This document shows positions 26,820 through 36,161 of a stretch of DNA of 64,000 bases, in pieces; position 1 is the stretch's first letter; each line of letters opens with the position of its first letter. Position numbers and translations under genes: made by a program. The DNA is from Collinsella sp. (GTDB lineage Bacteria > Actinomycetota > Coriobacteriia > Coriobacteriales > Coriobacteriaceae). The stretch covers positions 116,002 to 180,001 of the forward strand of contig DXMU01000020.1 of NCBI GenBank assembly GCA_019414025.1, given 5' to 3'. The notes beneath the pieces are model-generated. The model was given only the letters and a program-made list of their open reading frames with translations. It had not been told where the DNA came from and searched no databases.

Positions 26820-27758
26820 ATGACTACCGATCAGACAATCGATGTTGCGATTATCGGTGGCGGCCCTGCGGGCTATGCTGCCGCAATTTATGCGGCGCGC
26901 GCCAACCTGTCGACGACTGTCCTTGAGCAGGGCATGTCGGGCGGACAGATTGCCACGAGCAACGAGATTGAGAATTATCCTGGCATTCCGCTGCTGAGCG
27001 GTGCCGAACTTGGTGAGCGGTTTCAACAGCATGCTGAAGGCCTGGGGGCTCAGATTGAATGGAGTATGGTGACAGGCGTCGATTACGATGCCGATGCGGC
27101 TCACTTTACCATTCATCATGATATGGGCGACACAACGGCCAAGAGCGTCATTGCGTGCATGGGCGCCACGCCGCGTCCTGCGGGTTTTGTTGGCGAGGAC
27201 ACGTATCGCGGTCGTGGCGTTTCCTATTGCGCGACGTGTGACGGCATGTTCTTCCGCGGCAAGCAGGTCTTTGTTATCGGAGGCGGTAATTCGGCATGTG
27301 AGGAGGCACTGTTCCTGTCCGACATTGCCAGCAGCGTGACCATCGTGCTGCGTCGCGATCAGTTCCGTGCACCCGAGGGCGTTGTGAATAAGGTACTTGC
27401 TAAGGACAATATTTCAGTTAGGTACCAAACTAGTATTGTTGAGCTTTCTGGTGAAGCGATGCCCACGACAATTACGTTTAAGGATAATGCGAGCGGCAAG
27501 ACGTATGCCGAGATCTTTGAACCTGGCTCATTTGGCATTTTTGTCTTTACGGGGACGCAGCCACATACCGAACTTGTTGAGCATCTCGTCGATCTGGCTC
27601 CCGACGGCGGCATTGTCACCGACGATTCGATGGCTACCCGTACGCCTGGCTTATTCGCAGCCGGCGATATCCGTTCCAAGCGTTTACGCCAGGTTGTGAC
27701 CGCCGTTTCGGACGGAGCCATAGCGGCAACCAGTGCATACGCTTTCCTACGCAGATAA
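26820..27758 (+). CDS. trxB: thioredoxin reductase
   Basis: TrxB is an FAD/NADPH flavoprotein that reduces thioredoxin. The 312-residue product has the FAD-binding GGGPAGYAAAIYAARA, the redox-active Cys-Ala-Thr-Cys (CATCDGMFF), the NADPH site GGGNSACEEALFL, and the closing FAD motif GLFAAGDIRSKRLRQV. ATG 26820 follows GAGAGGA; an in-frame extension of 25 codons upstream is not conserved in the family. A terminator lies 41 bases past the stop. Confidence 0.95.
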   Translation: MTTDQTIDVAIIGGGPAGYAAAIYAARANLSTTVLEQGMSGGQIATSNEIENYPGIPLLSGAELGERFQQHAEGLGAQIEWSMVTGVDYDADAAHFTIHHDMGDTTAKSVIACMGATPRPAGFVGEDTYRGRGVSYCATCDGMFFRGKQVFVIGGGNSACEEALFLSDIASSVTIVLRRDQFRAPEGVVNKVLAKDNISVRYQTSIVELSGEAMPTTITFKDNASGKTYAEIFEPGSFGIFVFTGTQPHTELVEHLVDLAPDGGIVTDDSMATRTPGLFAAGDIRSKRLRQVVTAVSDGAIAATSAYAFLRR

Positions 27759-27798
27759 GTACGATAATATATCTTATGTAAGGTTGCTATCTTTTAAC

Positions 27799-27842
27799 AA
27801 AGTGGTTGGGCGGTGCATCAATGTGCAGTCCAACCACTTTTA
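27799..27842 (+). terminator. terminator after trxB
   Basis: AAAGTGGTTGG (27799-27809) and CCAACCACTTT (27830-27840) form a perfect 11-bp stem around a 20-base loop. T residues are within and just after the 3' arm. Confidence 0.75.
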
Positions 27843-27912
27843 CTTGGCGGCTATGTGGTATCCAAAACTAGATAACCTAGAATACAATATAGAAAACGAA
27901 CGGAGGCCTCTT

Positions 27913-28524
27913 ATGAACCACGTTAAACATGTTATCCCGATGTCCGATACATCGGTCAGCATTAAACCGGAGGATATTCAGCCGACGGTGCTGCCGGATG
28001 CATTTATTCAATCCGATATGGTGCGTAACCTCAACGCGTTGAGCCTGTCGCGTTATGACCAGCTGCCCAACGTAACGCTCTACCGTGACCAGGTCATTGA
28101 GTACATCGAACTGTGGATGGAGCCGCTTTCGATTTGCGTAGAGCAGCCCGTTATCACGCCATCGATGATCAATAACTACGTGAAGGTTGGCCTCGTTCCC
28201 GCGCCGGTTAAAAAGCAGTATGGCCGTGAGCAGATTGCGCGTCTCATCGCCATTTGTATTTTTAAGCAGGTGCTGCCCATCGCTGCGGTTCAGGCGCTCT
28301 TTAATATTCAGCGCTTAAGCTACGACGCTCCGACTGCTTTCGATTATGTAGTCGATCAGCTTGAGGCATCGATTCGAGCGGCTTTTTCCGTTGAGCAGAC
28401 TCCCGTGCCCGATACCGCGCATCAGGTTACGCGCGAGTCGTTGCTCGTACGCAGTGCGGTATCGTCCTTCGTTTCGAAGGCGTACCTGATGAGCTATCTC
28501 AAGTTTAATGGGTTTAATAGCTAA
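27913..28524 (+). CDS. DUF1836 domain protein, probable DNA-binding regulator
   Basis: The 203-residue product matches DUF1836 proteins of Firmicutes and Coriobacteria. These carry a MerR-like helix-turn-helix: ITPSMINNYVKVGLVPAPVKKQYGREQIARL resembles the wing and recognition helix. The family has no firmly established role. ATG 27913 follows CGGAGG at good spacing, and the longer frame into the trxB tail was rejected. It converges on the degV gene with a shared GC-rich hairpin between them. The ligand and target genes are unknown. Confidence 0.75.
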   Translation: MNHVKHVIPMSDTSVSIKPEDIQPTVLPDAFIQSDMVRNLNALSLSRYDQLPNVTLYRDQVIEYIELWMEPLSICVEQPVITPSMINNYVKVGLVPAPVKKQYGREQIARLIAICIFKQVLPIAAVQALFNIQRLSYDAPTAFDYVVDQLEASIRAAFSVEQTPVPDTAHQVTRESLLVRSAVSSFVSKAYLMSYLKFNGFNS

Positions 28525-28538
28525 CTGAGGTATAAGAC

Positions 28539-28575
28539 GGGCGGGATAAAGAGCCACTGGCCCCTTATCCCGCCC
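28539..28575. terminator. hairpin between convergent genes
   Basis: GGGCGGGATAA (28539-28549) pairs with TTATCCCGCCC (28565-28575) as a perfect 11-bp stem. It lies between the DUF1836 and DegV genes and could stop transcription from both sides, though T tracts are poor. Confidence 0.6.
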
Positions 28576-28596
28576 ATGCGTTTGACTAGTTGGACA

Positions 28597-29463
28597 TTAT
28601 CGGCCCGAAGCTACGCCCATGCCGTAACCGATGATGAGACCGTGCATCTCGGCGTAATAGGAATCTAGCCCGTTACAGGGCATGATGATGGTCTTGGAGC
28701 CGGGCCAATGCTCCACAATGCGGCTGGCAAGTGCCTGGGCGCCCGTCTCATTCTCGACATGGTCGATAATGACCTCGCCGCCAGTAAAGCCTTCGGCCTC
28801 CATGGTATCGACAATCTTGCCAAGCATCTTCTTTTCGCCACGGGTGTGCCCAACGAGTTCAATTTTGCCCGCTTCGCTCGCCGTGCCCAAAATGCGGATA
28901 TTGAGCTTGTTGGCAATAACTCCGGCCGCCTTGGGGATACGTCCGGCCTTCGCAAGGTTTTCGTAATTGCATAAACTAAAGAGGATCTTGCTGTTCTGCT
29001 CCAAGCTATCGAAGTAAGCGCAGGCGTCTTCAAAGGAAACGTCCGGGTTGCTCGCAAGATAGTGGTCGAACAGCAAGAAGATCAGATCCATTTTGCCACC
29101 CGCGGCTCGTGAGTTGACCAAATGAATCTGGCGGTTGGGCTCCTCGGCAAGTACCATATCGCGTGCCGTAGCAGCAGCATTGTAGCTTCCCGATACGCCC
29201 TCGGAGATGGGCATGCAGATCGTTTTGTCGGCAAGCTTAAAAAGCTCAGCCCACTCGCCCACACTCGGACAGGCGCTCGAAGAAGCGCTCGACTCCGCCT
29301 GCACGGCGCAATTGAGCTCGTGAACATCGAGCGAGAGGTCGTCGACAAATTCACGCTCCCCCACTCGGATCTTAAGGGGTGCAAATGCAAAGGTGGTATG
29401 AGGTGCGGTTGGCTGCCAATCGCGAAGATTGCAGCTCGAATCGGAGATAAGTGCCCAGCTCAT
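28597..29463 (-). CDS. DegV family fatty-acid-binding protein
   Basis: The 288-residue protein has the DegV layout: SDSSCNL near the N-terminus, the PISEGVSGSYNAAATAR segment and the IGYGMGV C-terminus. DegV/FakB proteins hold a fatty acid for phosphorylation by FakA, feeding host or medium fatty acids into phospholipids. No fakA gene is in the window. A GAAAGGACC site precedes the ATG. The upstream region has a TATAAT box and a perfect palindrome overlapping it, so it is probably regulated. Confidence 0.88.
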   Translation of the reverse strand: MSWALISDSSCNLRDWQPTAPHTTFAFAPLKIRVGEREFVDDLSLDVHELNCAVQAESSASSSACPSVGEWAELFKLADKTICMPISEGVSGSYNAAATARDMVLAEEPNRQIHLVNSRAAGGKMDLIFLLFDHYLASNPDVSFEDACAYFDSLEQNSKILFSLCNYENLAKAGRIPKAAGVIANKLNIRILGTASEAGKIELVGHTRGEKKMLGKIVDTMEAEGFTGGEVIIDHVENETGAQALASRIVEHWPGSKTIIMPCNGLDSYYAEMHGLIIGYGMGVASGR

Positions 29464-29476
29464 TGAGGGTCCTTTC

Positions 29477-29498
29477 TAATTGTTCCCCAACAATTATA
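29477..29498 (-). promoter_or_regulatory. degV promoter with overlapping palindromic operator
   Basis: On the minus strand TGGCTATAAT gives an extended -10 (TATAAT at 29493-29498). TAATTGTT-cccc-AACAATTA (29477-29496), a perfect 8-bp-arm palindrome, begins inside the -10 box and covers the expected transcription start. No good -35 is seen. This is a classical place for a repressor site. Confidence 0.65.
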
Positions 29499-29519
29499 GC
29501 CATCTTTTTGATTGATTGG

Positions 29520-29552
29520 ACGGCTATCTAGTTTTGAATACTAGATAGCCGT
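29520..29552. repeat. 13-bp-arm palindrome upstream of degV
   Basis: ACGGCTATCTAGT (29520-29532) and ACTAGATAGCCGT (29540-29552) are perfect complements around a 7-base loop. No T tract follows on either strand, so a terminator role is doubtful. It lies between the degV promoter and the terminator of the NlpC/P60 gene. Confidence 0.6.
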
Positions 29553-29580
29553 ACTGATCACATGGCAAACGGTAGGGGCA

Positions 29581-29619
29581 AAAAGAATGGGCCTCGTGAT
29601 TCAAGATCGCGAGGCCCAC
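29581..29619 (-). terminator. terminator of the NlpC/P60 gene
   Basis: On the minus strand TGGGCCTCG and CGAGGCCCA form a 9-bp stem followed by TTCTTTTTG. It lies 23 bases past the stop codon. Confidence 0.85.
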
Positions 29620-29641
29620 GTTCGTTCGCTGTAGTAATAAA

Positions 29642-30763
29642 TTAGTAGCGTACGAAGATGTAGTTGTTGTTCATACCGGCTGCGACGGAGCTGATGATAA
29701 CGCCCGTGCTGTAGTCGGAAGCATGGATCATCTGGCCGTTACCAATGTAGATGCCGGTGTGGTAAGAGTTAACAACGACGTCGCCAGGCTGGGGATCGGA
29801 CACACGGGTCCAACCCATGAAGGTGCCGGTGGTGCCCAGGCGGCAGTAGCGGCCCGTGAGGCAATAGCTTACAAAACCGGAGCAGTCAAAGCTGTTCGGT
29901 CCAATGCCGCCCCAGGAATAAGCGTATCCGAGCTTGCTGTAGGCGCGCGAAACAACGGTACCGCCGTCAACGGACTGGCTCGGTGCGGAAGGCGTCGGAG
30001 TCGGAGCGGGCGTCACGGGCTGCGGCGTGGGGGCAGGAGCGGGCGCGGGCGCAGGCGTGTTGCCGCCGCCGTTGTTGGTCGTACCGCCACCATTGTTTGT
30101 GTTCTCGGTCGTACCGGCGGTGTCGTTGCTCACCGTGGCCTTTTCGGCAGTGCTGGCGTTGATACCGGCCTGCAGCGCGGCGTTGGCCTCGGCCTCGGCA
30201 GCAAGCTCGGCCTGCAGCTGTGAATCCAGGGAGTTCACGACACTCTGGGCCTCAGCCTGCTGGGCATTGAGCTCGTCGACCTTCTTCTGTGTCGCGGCAA
30301 CGTTCTTCTCCTGCTCGGTCTGCTTATCGGTGAGCTGCTGCTTAAGGTCCTTGACCTCCTGAATGGTCTGGGCCTGCTTGTCGGACACCTTACCGTAGTA
30401 GAAGAGACGGTTGAGCATGTCGCCCAGATCGTCGACGCCCGTCAGAACCTGAAGGAGACTCAGACCGCCGGTCTTGTACTCACCGGCAACGTAGTTCGAA
30501 AGCTTTGCCTGACCTTCGGCAATCTCTTGCTGCTTTTGCGTGATCTCGCCTGCAGTCTGATCAAGCTCCTGCGTCTGTGCGGAGAGTTCTTCATGAATTT
30601 GCTGGGTTTGGGTGCCAATCTGCTCGAGCTTGGTACGGGCAGCGGCAAGGTCGGATGCGGTATCGGCGTAGGCCGGAGCCACGAGGCCCAGGCCCAAAAC
30701 ACAAGCGAGGGTTGCCGTAGCAGCGCAGCATGCCATGTTTCTGTGCGTGTTTGCTGTGCGCAT
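29642..30763 (-). CDS. secreted NlpC/P60 peptidoglycan hydrolase with coiled coil
   Basis: The 373-residue protein has a signal peptide (hydrophobic ACVLGLGLVAPAYA), a long coiled coil from about residue 36 to 200, a Pro/Ala/Thr/Asn-rich linker, and a C-terminal NlpC/P60 domain with Cys in DCSGFVSYC and His in YHTGIYIGNG. This is the plan of RipA/CwlO-type D,L-endopeptidases that cut stem peptides for growth or daughter-cell separation. The coiled coil usually keeps the enzyme autoinhibited until a partner such as FtsEX acts. No partner is encoded nearby. Confidence 0.9.
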   Translation of the reverse strand: MRTANTHRNMACCAATATLACVLGLGLVAPAYADTASDLAAARTKLEQIGTQTQQIHEELSAQTQELDQTAGEITQKQQEIAEGQAKLSNYVAGEYKTGGLSLLQVLTGVDDLGDMLNRLFYYGKVSDKQAQTIQEVKDLKQQLTDKQTEQEKNVAATQKKVDELNAQQAEAQSVVNSLDSQLQAELAAEAEANAALQAGINASTAEKATVSNDTAGTTENTNNGGGTTNNGGGNTPAPAPAPAPTPQPVTPAPTPTPSAPSQSVDGGTVVSRAYSKLGYAYSWGGIGPNSFDCSGFVSYCLTGRYCRLGTTGTFMGWTRVSDPQPGDVVVNSYHTGIYIGNGQMIHASDYSTGVIISSVAAGMNNNYIFVRY

Positions 30764-30795
30764 GTAGCTTCCTTTCCGGTATCTAAGGGTAGCGG

Positions 30796-31326
30796 CTAGT
30801 CCACCGTTACCAGGCTAAAGAGTTCAACGTCCTCGTTAGAAGGCGTGAGCTTCTTGCGCGGGTTGAGAAACGCAAGCTCAAGGATACAACCGTAACCTAC
30901 AAGCTTTGCGCCCATATCTCGCACCAGTTTACCTGTTGCCTCGACGGTTCCGCCCGTCGCGACCAAGTCGTCCAGAATCAACACGGTATCTTTAGAGCTG
31001 ATAGCATCGGCATGGATCTCGATAGAGTCGGTGCCATATTCGAGTTCGTAGCTCTCGCTCACCGTCTTGCGCGGTAGTTTGCCCGGTTTACGTGCGGGAA
31101 CAAAGCCGGCGCCTAGGGCGACGGCCACGGGCACACCGACCATAAAGCCGCGGGCCTCGGGTCCTACGACCTTGGTAATGCCCATGTCAGCAAAATGCTC
31201 GGCCAAGGCATCCACCATAGCCTTCAGGGCCTCGGGATTGCCAAAGAGCGGCGTGATGTCCTTAAAGACGACTCCGGGCTCGGGATAGTCGGGGATATCG
31301 ACGATATGAGATTCGAAGTCGTACAT
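30796..31326 (-). CDS. apt: adenine phosphoribosyltransferase
   Basis: Apt converts adenine and PRPP to AMP in purine salvage. The 176-residue product has the family start DFESHIVDIPDYPEPGVVF and the PRPP-binding motif VLILDDLVATGGT. The length is normal. It lies between the NlpC/P60 gene and the FtsR-like regulator, all on the minus strand with short gaps. No sign of purine regulation was seen. Confidence 0.95.
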   Translation of the reverse strand: MYDFESHIVDIPDYPEPGVVFKDITPLFGNPEALKAMVDALAEHFADMGITKVVGPEARGFMVGVPVAVALGAGFVPARKPGKLPRKTVSESYELEYGTDSIEIHADAISSKDTVLILDDLVATGGTVEATGKLVRDMGAKLVGYGCILELAFLNPRKKLTPSNEDVELFSLVTVD

Positions 31327-31361
31327 GGGTGACCTTTCATGGATTGCCGGGTTAACGGCGG

Positions 31362-32246
31362 TTATTTACCCGTGTTGGCAGACGGGTTATGCGAGGGGAC
31401 GACGACCTTGGACGGCTGCACGAGCGACTCGTCGTGCGCGGCAACCGCGGGGACGCTTGCCCCATCGCTTTTAGCCTTGGTGGATTCAGAACGCGCGATC
31501 TCCTCATCGAGGGCATCGATGTCAGCGTCCTCGACCACGGCGTTGAGCGACTCAAAGACACGGTTCTTAAGGAGCGCGGTGTGCACACCCTCGGTGAGGT
31601 CGTGCAGCTTCTTAAAAGCACGCTCGAGCTTGGCGTCGCGCTCGTCATCGGAGGTATCCATGCCGAGCATGCTTACGAGAACCTGCTCAAACATCGAAGA
31701 CTCACGGTTTGCCGACGATACGTACTGACGCAGGTTGCGCGGCTCAATGTGGAAGCGCGAAAGCTCCGAGCAGTAACGGATAATCGGGAAATCTCGGCCA
31801 TCCACGAGCTCTCGGTTCTGCGGACTCTTGATGATGCGGATAAGATCGTTCTCGGCAAGGGAGCGGATAAACGAGATCTCGACGCCGAGCATATCGGGAA
31901 TGGTTTCGATGGGATGCAGCTTTTGCTTGGTCTCCTTGGGCTCCGTCTTAAGTGGAACATCAGACAGAAGACCCACCTCGTAAGCCAACGTGGACAGGTC
32001 CGTTGCGTTTTCCAGTCGCTGCTTAATGACGTTGAGCGGCATGTAGCGGGTCTTCTGCAGGTGCAGGATGACCTCGAGACGGTCAACGTCTTCCTTGGAG
32101 TACTGGCGATACCCCTTAGGCGTACGATGAGGGGTGATGAGCCCCTCATCTTCTAGAAATCTAATTTTTGAGTTCGATAGATCGGGGTATGCGCCTCGAA
32201 GTAGATTGACGACCTGGCCGATACTCAGATAATTGCGTTCGGCCAT
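31362..32246 (-). CDS. ftsR: MerR-family regulator, FtsR-like
   Basis: The 294-residue protein starts with a MerR winged helix (LSIGQVVNLLRGAYPDLSNSKIRFLEDEGL and YRQYSKEDVDRLEVIL). In actinobacteria FtsR is a MerR-type activator of ftsZ encoded next to the FHA protein GarA/OdhI. The same neighbour pair is seen here, with three bases between the genes. The C-terminal two thirds have no recognised ligand domain, and the tail is Lys/Ser/Ala-rich. The assignment rests on synteny plus the HTH. No FtsR target gene is in view. Confidence 0.8.
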   Translation of the reverse strand: MAERNYLSIGQVVNLLRGAYPDLSNSKIRFLEDEGLITPHRTPKGYRQYSKEDVDRLEVILHLQKTRYMPLNVIKQRLENATDLSTLAYEVGLLSDVPLKTEPKETKQKLHPIETIPDMLGVEISFIRSLAENDLIRIIKSPQNRELVDGRDFPIIRYCSELSRFHIEPRNLRQYVSSANRESSMFEQVLVSMLGMDTSDDERDAKLERAFKKLHDLTEGVHTALLKNRVFESLNAVVEDADIDALDEEIARSESTKAKSDGASVPAVAAHDESLVQPSKVVVPSHNPSANTGK

Positions 32247-32249
32247 TAC

Positions 32250-32684
32250 CTACTCACCGGTTTCGATGCGCTCCGGCGTGCTCTCGTGATAGATGAGCGT
32301 AAACGTACCGATCTGAACGGAAGAGCCGTCGTGCAGCGGAGCACCGTTGACGATAGCGCCGTCGACCCAGGTGCCGTTGAGCGAGCCCAGATCCTCAATA
32401 CGGGCGCCCAGGCCCTCACGAATAATGCGTGCGTGGCTGCGCGAGACAGTCATGTCGTTGAGGAAGATGCCGTTCGCGGGATCGCGGCCGATGGTGGTCA
32501 CGTCGTCCTCGAGCTCAAAGGCAGCTCCGGTCTGCGGGCCCTTGACGATGGACAGAACCGGAGCGGTGATGCGCACGTTGGCCATAAGGTCGGGAACGGT
32601 GACATCGCTCGAAGGAACACGGAAAACGCAGGTAGCGTCCGCAGTCTTATCGTTCTGAGGCATATTGTTAACCTTGTTGTCCAT
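32250..32684 (-). CDS. FHA-domain protein, GarA/OdhI-like
   Basis: The 144-residue product has one C-terminal FHA domain with the phosphothreonine-binding residues in TIGRDPANGIFLND, VSRSHARI and GSLNGTWVDG. Near the N-terminus is ATCVFR, which aligns with the ETTSVFR motif of mycobacterial GarA. There a Thr is phosphorylated by a Ser/Thr kinase, causing intramolecular FHA binding that switches off control of 2-oxoglutarate enzymes. Thr18 is the equivalent here. The Thr-pair is reduced to a single Thr. Neighbouring ftsR supports the assignment. Confidence 0.85.
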   Translation of the reverse strand: MDNKVNNMPQNDKTADATCVFRVPSSDVTVPDLMANVRITAPVLSIVKGPQTGAAFELEDDVTTIGRDPANGIFLNDMTVSRSHARIIREGLGARIEDLGSLNGTWVDGAIVNGAPLHDGSSVQIGTFTLIYHESTPERIETGE

Positions 32685-32749
32685 GACAACCCCTATCTAA
32701 CGCGGCTACGCCGCAAAGAATGAACCGTACGTAATCATACCCCAACGAC

Positions 32750-33454
32750 TTAGTCTTCGATTTCGGGGTTAAGAAAGTCGATGTCCTCGTCCTCGGGATG
32801 CGCGATGGCCTGTTTAATGGCCGCCCCTCCCTTAACGGAATAGATGACAGCGGTGAGCATGGAGAAGATGACGCCGCCGTATACAAAGAAGATGCCGAGG
32901 GGCACCGAGCTGCCGTTGAGGCCTGGGAATGCCGTGAACGTAGCGGGCAGCAGATGCCAGCCGTCGATGACGGGGAACCCAAGCAGCATAAGCGAGAAGC
33001 CGGTCATGAGCAGTGCCGTGGCAATCTTGCCGGGAAAGACGACGTCGATGGGGCGCCGGTGGTAGTGACGCACGATGAGCGTGCCGATGCCCAGGTAGAT
33101 ATCGCGACCGATGATGAGCACGCAGACCCAGATGGGAAGCTCGCCGCGGACCACCAGGCCCAGCACGCCGGTAAACAGCAACGCGCGGTCGCAGATGGGA
33201 TCCATAACCTTGCCGAGCCACGAGACCGTTTTGGTCATGCGGGCAATCTGGCCGTCCATCCAGTCGGTGGAAGCCGCGATGGCATAGATGACAATGGCGA
33301 CGACACGGTTGTTGTCCGTCACGAACAGGTACAGGAAGACGAGCGTGAGGACCAGGCGCGTAAAGGTGATGAAATTGGAGATCGTAAAGATCTTATTCGA
33401 CGGGTAATCGGAAGTGCCGATAAGCTCCTTTTTGATCTTCTTCTTGATGCCCAC
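32750..33454 (-). CDS. CDP-alcohol phosphatidyltransferase family protein
   Basis: The 234-residue membrane protein carries the CDP-alcohol transferase signature in the form DWMDGQIARM then GKVMDPICDR, so all catalytic Asp residues are kept. It resembles PgsA but is clearly different from the copy at 11.9 kb, so it may make another phospholipid such as cardiolipin or a phosphatidylinositol-type lipid; the alcohol acceptor cannot be told. The start is GTG 33454, four bases after a GGGGGAG site; a longer frame upstream was rejected. Confidence 0.8.
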   Translation of the reverse strand: MGIKKKIKKELIGTSDYPSNKIFTISNFITFTRLVLTLVFLYLFVTDNNRVVAIVIYAIAASTDWMDGQIARMTKTVSWLGKVMDPICDRALLFTGVLGLVVRGELPIWVCVLIIGRDIYLGIGTLIVRHYHRRPIDVVFPGKIATALLMTGFSLMLLGFPVIDGWHLLPATFTAFPGLNGSSVPLGIFFVYGGVIFSMLTAVIYSVKGGAAIKQAIAHPEDEDIDFLNPEIED

Positions 33455-33850
33455 AGGACTCCCCCGCTGGTAAACGACAAAACTTTCGATACTATACCCG
33501 TTCTGGCGATGTCTATCCAGCGTAAGCATAGAGAGTCCAGACATATGGAGGGTGCTTCTGGGGTGCGCGGGATTCTTCATTTGTGTACATCAGCCACCAA
33601 AAACGACATTTTTCGGCATCTTTGGTGGCTGATGTACACGTTTTGATTCGGTGAATACAACGATCGGGAAAGTTGCTGCTTTAAGCAAATTAATCATGAT
33701 GTGCGGGTCGAGAAGGGCTGGCGCCAAAAGAGCCCAACGACCGTTACGGCTTCGTTAGAAACGCGCCCCACCATGGATGGTGAACCCGAAAGATAAGGCG
33801 AGCGGGCACGGTGGCTCGGCCCGCGCGCCCGGAAGAGAAAGGATAAACCC
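33455..33850. other. intergenic region entering the accessory segment
   Basis: This gap holds the long hairpin listed separately at 33583-33639 and no credible gene. It separates the core-like minus-strand genes from the GC-rich transporter block. An AAAGGA site lies just before the ABC ATPase ATG at 33851. No clear promoter was recognised. Confidence 0.5.
33583..33639. repeat. hairpin with 19-bp perfect arms
   Basis: GTGTACATCAGCCACCAAA (33583-33601) and TTTGGTGGCTGATGTACAC (33621-33639) are exact complements around a 19-base loop; GTTTTG follows on the plus strand. It lies at the edge of the accessory region and may be a terminator or a mobile-element relic. Confidence 0.75.
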
Positions 33851-34575
<725 letters not shown>

Positions 34576-34579
<4 letters not shown>

Positions 34580-35346
34580 CGGGCGAGAAAGGCGGCCTGC
34601 TCGCGGGACTGCGCGCCGAGGCCCTGAAGTCGCGCCACGCGGCACCGGTTCGCCTGGCCGTGCTCATGGCGCTGCCGATGCCGCTGCTCGGCGCGATGCC
34701 CTACCGGGGCGTGCAGATCTTCAGCGCGTGGAACTACTGGTACGCGCTCTTCCTGCCCGTGTCTCTCTCGCTCGTGGTGGCGTGCGTCGCGCGGGCGGAC
34801 GCTCGCACGCGGATGCGGGGGCTTCTGGGCCTGGGCTTCCCGCTCGGGCGCGCCTGGTGGGCCAAGGCGCTCTGGTGCCTCGCGCTCTGCACGCTCTCGA
34901 ATCTCGTGGTCTTCGGCATCTACCTCGCGGGATCGGCGTTCTCCTCGCAGGGCCTCACGGCCGCGGGCACGCTCACGATGCTCCTCTGCGCGCTCGTCAA
35001 CACGGTGACCGCGGCGTGGATGATCCCCGCAGGGCTCTTTCTCACGGCGCGGCTCGGAATGCTCGCGGGCATCTTCTGCCCGCTCGCCGCGCAGCTCGTG
35101 GGTGGGTTCGCCTGGTCGTTGGTGCCGTTGCCGCAGCTCTTTCCGCCGTCGGCGAGCATGGTCATCCCCACGAGCTTCATCCCCGTGCTGCCGAGCGGCG
35201 AGCCACTCGCGGCGGACATGGCGCTCGGCGGGGCGCTCACGGCGGACGGCATGCTCACACTGGCGGGCCTTGCGGTCTGCGCGCTCGCGTTCGCCGCGCT
35301 CACGGCGGCGGGCGCGGCCTGGTTCGCGCGCTCCGAGGAGAGGTGA
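34576..35346 (+). CDS. lantibiotic-protection ABC transporter permease (LanE type)
   Basis: The 256-residue protein has about six hydrophobic helices and the layout of LanE/MutE-type permeases: an N-terminal LRAEALKSRHAAPVRLAVLM, then alternating helices to the C-terminus. It overlaps the ATPase gene by four bases and the next permease by one, so the three are translationally coupled. Sequence similarity in this family is low, so the assignment depends on gene order, topology and the E-loop ATPase. Confidence 0.8.
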
Positions 35347-36161
35347 TGGCCATGACACGACTCTCCGACCCGACGCCGCGCATGACTCTCCCGCGGGCCC
35401 TGCTCTCAGAGGCCCTGCGCCTGGCGCGCTCCCCGCTCACGGCGGTGCACCTCGTCTGCGGCCTGGCAGCCGGTCTTGCCTGCGGCGAGTACTTCTCTGT
35501 AACCCGATGGGACCCGGCGCTGGGCGCGGACGCCTACGTCCAGTTCCTCGGCGCCCTCATGCCGCTCATGTCCGCCATCGTCTGCGGGCTCGCCGTGGAC
35601 GAGGAGCGCGCTGCCGGGCGCCTCGCCAACCTCACGGCGGTCCCCTCGCGCGGGCGCGCCGTCGCGGCGAAGCTGCTCGCCCTTGCGGCGCTCGGCGCGG
35701 GCGCGTTGGCCGTGGCGCTCGGCGTGTTCGGGGCCGTACTCGCCGTCGCCGGGCGCTTGCCGCTCGGGCCCGCTCCGCTTGCGGCCGCCTGGGCGGGCAT
35801 CGTGCTGGGCAGCCTGCCCCTCTACGCGCTGGGGCTCGGCGTGGCCCTGCGCCTCGGCCGCAACGCCGCCATCGGCGCCGGCGCGCCGGGGATGCTCCTT
35901 GCGTTTTTCTCAGTGGGCGGACTTGCGCACGGCCTCATGACCGGCGAGCTCACCGGTGCCCTGACGACACCCCTGAGCTGGGTGCCGCTCGCCTGGCCCG
36001 CGCGCCTGGGGTCGCTCGGGGTGGAGGCCTTCATCGACGCCGCACGCGCGGCGGGCCCTCTCCTCACGACTGCGCTCGCTAGCCTCGTGCTCACCCTGGC
36101 AGCCGACGCCGTCCTTCTCGCCTGGTTCCGCCGCTTCGAGGACGGGAGGGCAGATGCGTAG
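35346..36161 (+). CDS. lantibiotic-protection ABC transporter permease (LanG type)
   Basis: The 271-residue membrane protein has about six hydrophobic segments and a short cytoplasmic start (MAMTRLSDPTPRMTLPRALL), as in LanG permeases. ATG 35346 overlaps the previous stop and follows GAGGAGAGG; a second ATG lies two codons later. A much longer open frame upstream is an artefact of high GC. The gene overlaps the next small ORF by eight bases. Confidence 0.8.
   Translation: MAMTRLSDPTPRMTLPRALLSEALRLARSPLTAVHLVCGLAAGLACGEYFSVTRWDPALGADAYVQFLGALMPLMSAIVCGLAVDEERAAGRLANLTAVPSRGRAVAAKLLALAALGAGALAVALGVFGAVLAVAGRLPLGPAPLAAAWAGIVLGSLPLYALGLGVALRLGRNAAIGAGAPGMLLAFFSVGGLAHGLMTGELTGALTTPLSWVPLAWPARLGSLGVEAFIDAARAAGPLLTTALASLVLTLAADAVLLAWFRRFEDGRADA

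Noticed and set aside
34728..35345. Long upstream extension of the LanG permease frame
   Set aside because: It overlaps the LanE permease in another frame, is Arg/Gly/Ala-rich and lacks hydrophobic helices. ATG 35346 has a good ribosome-binding site.
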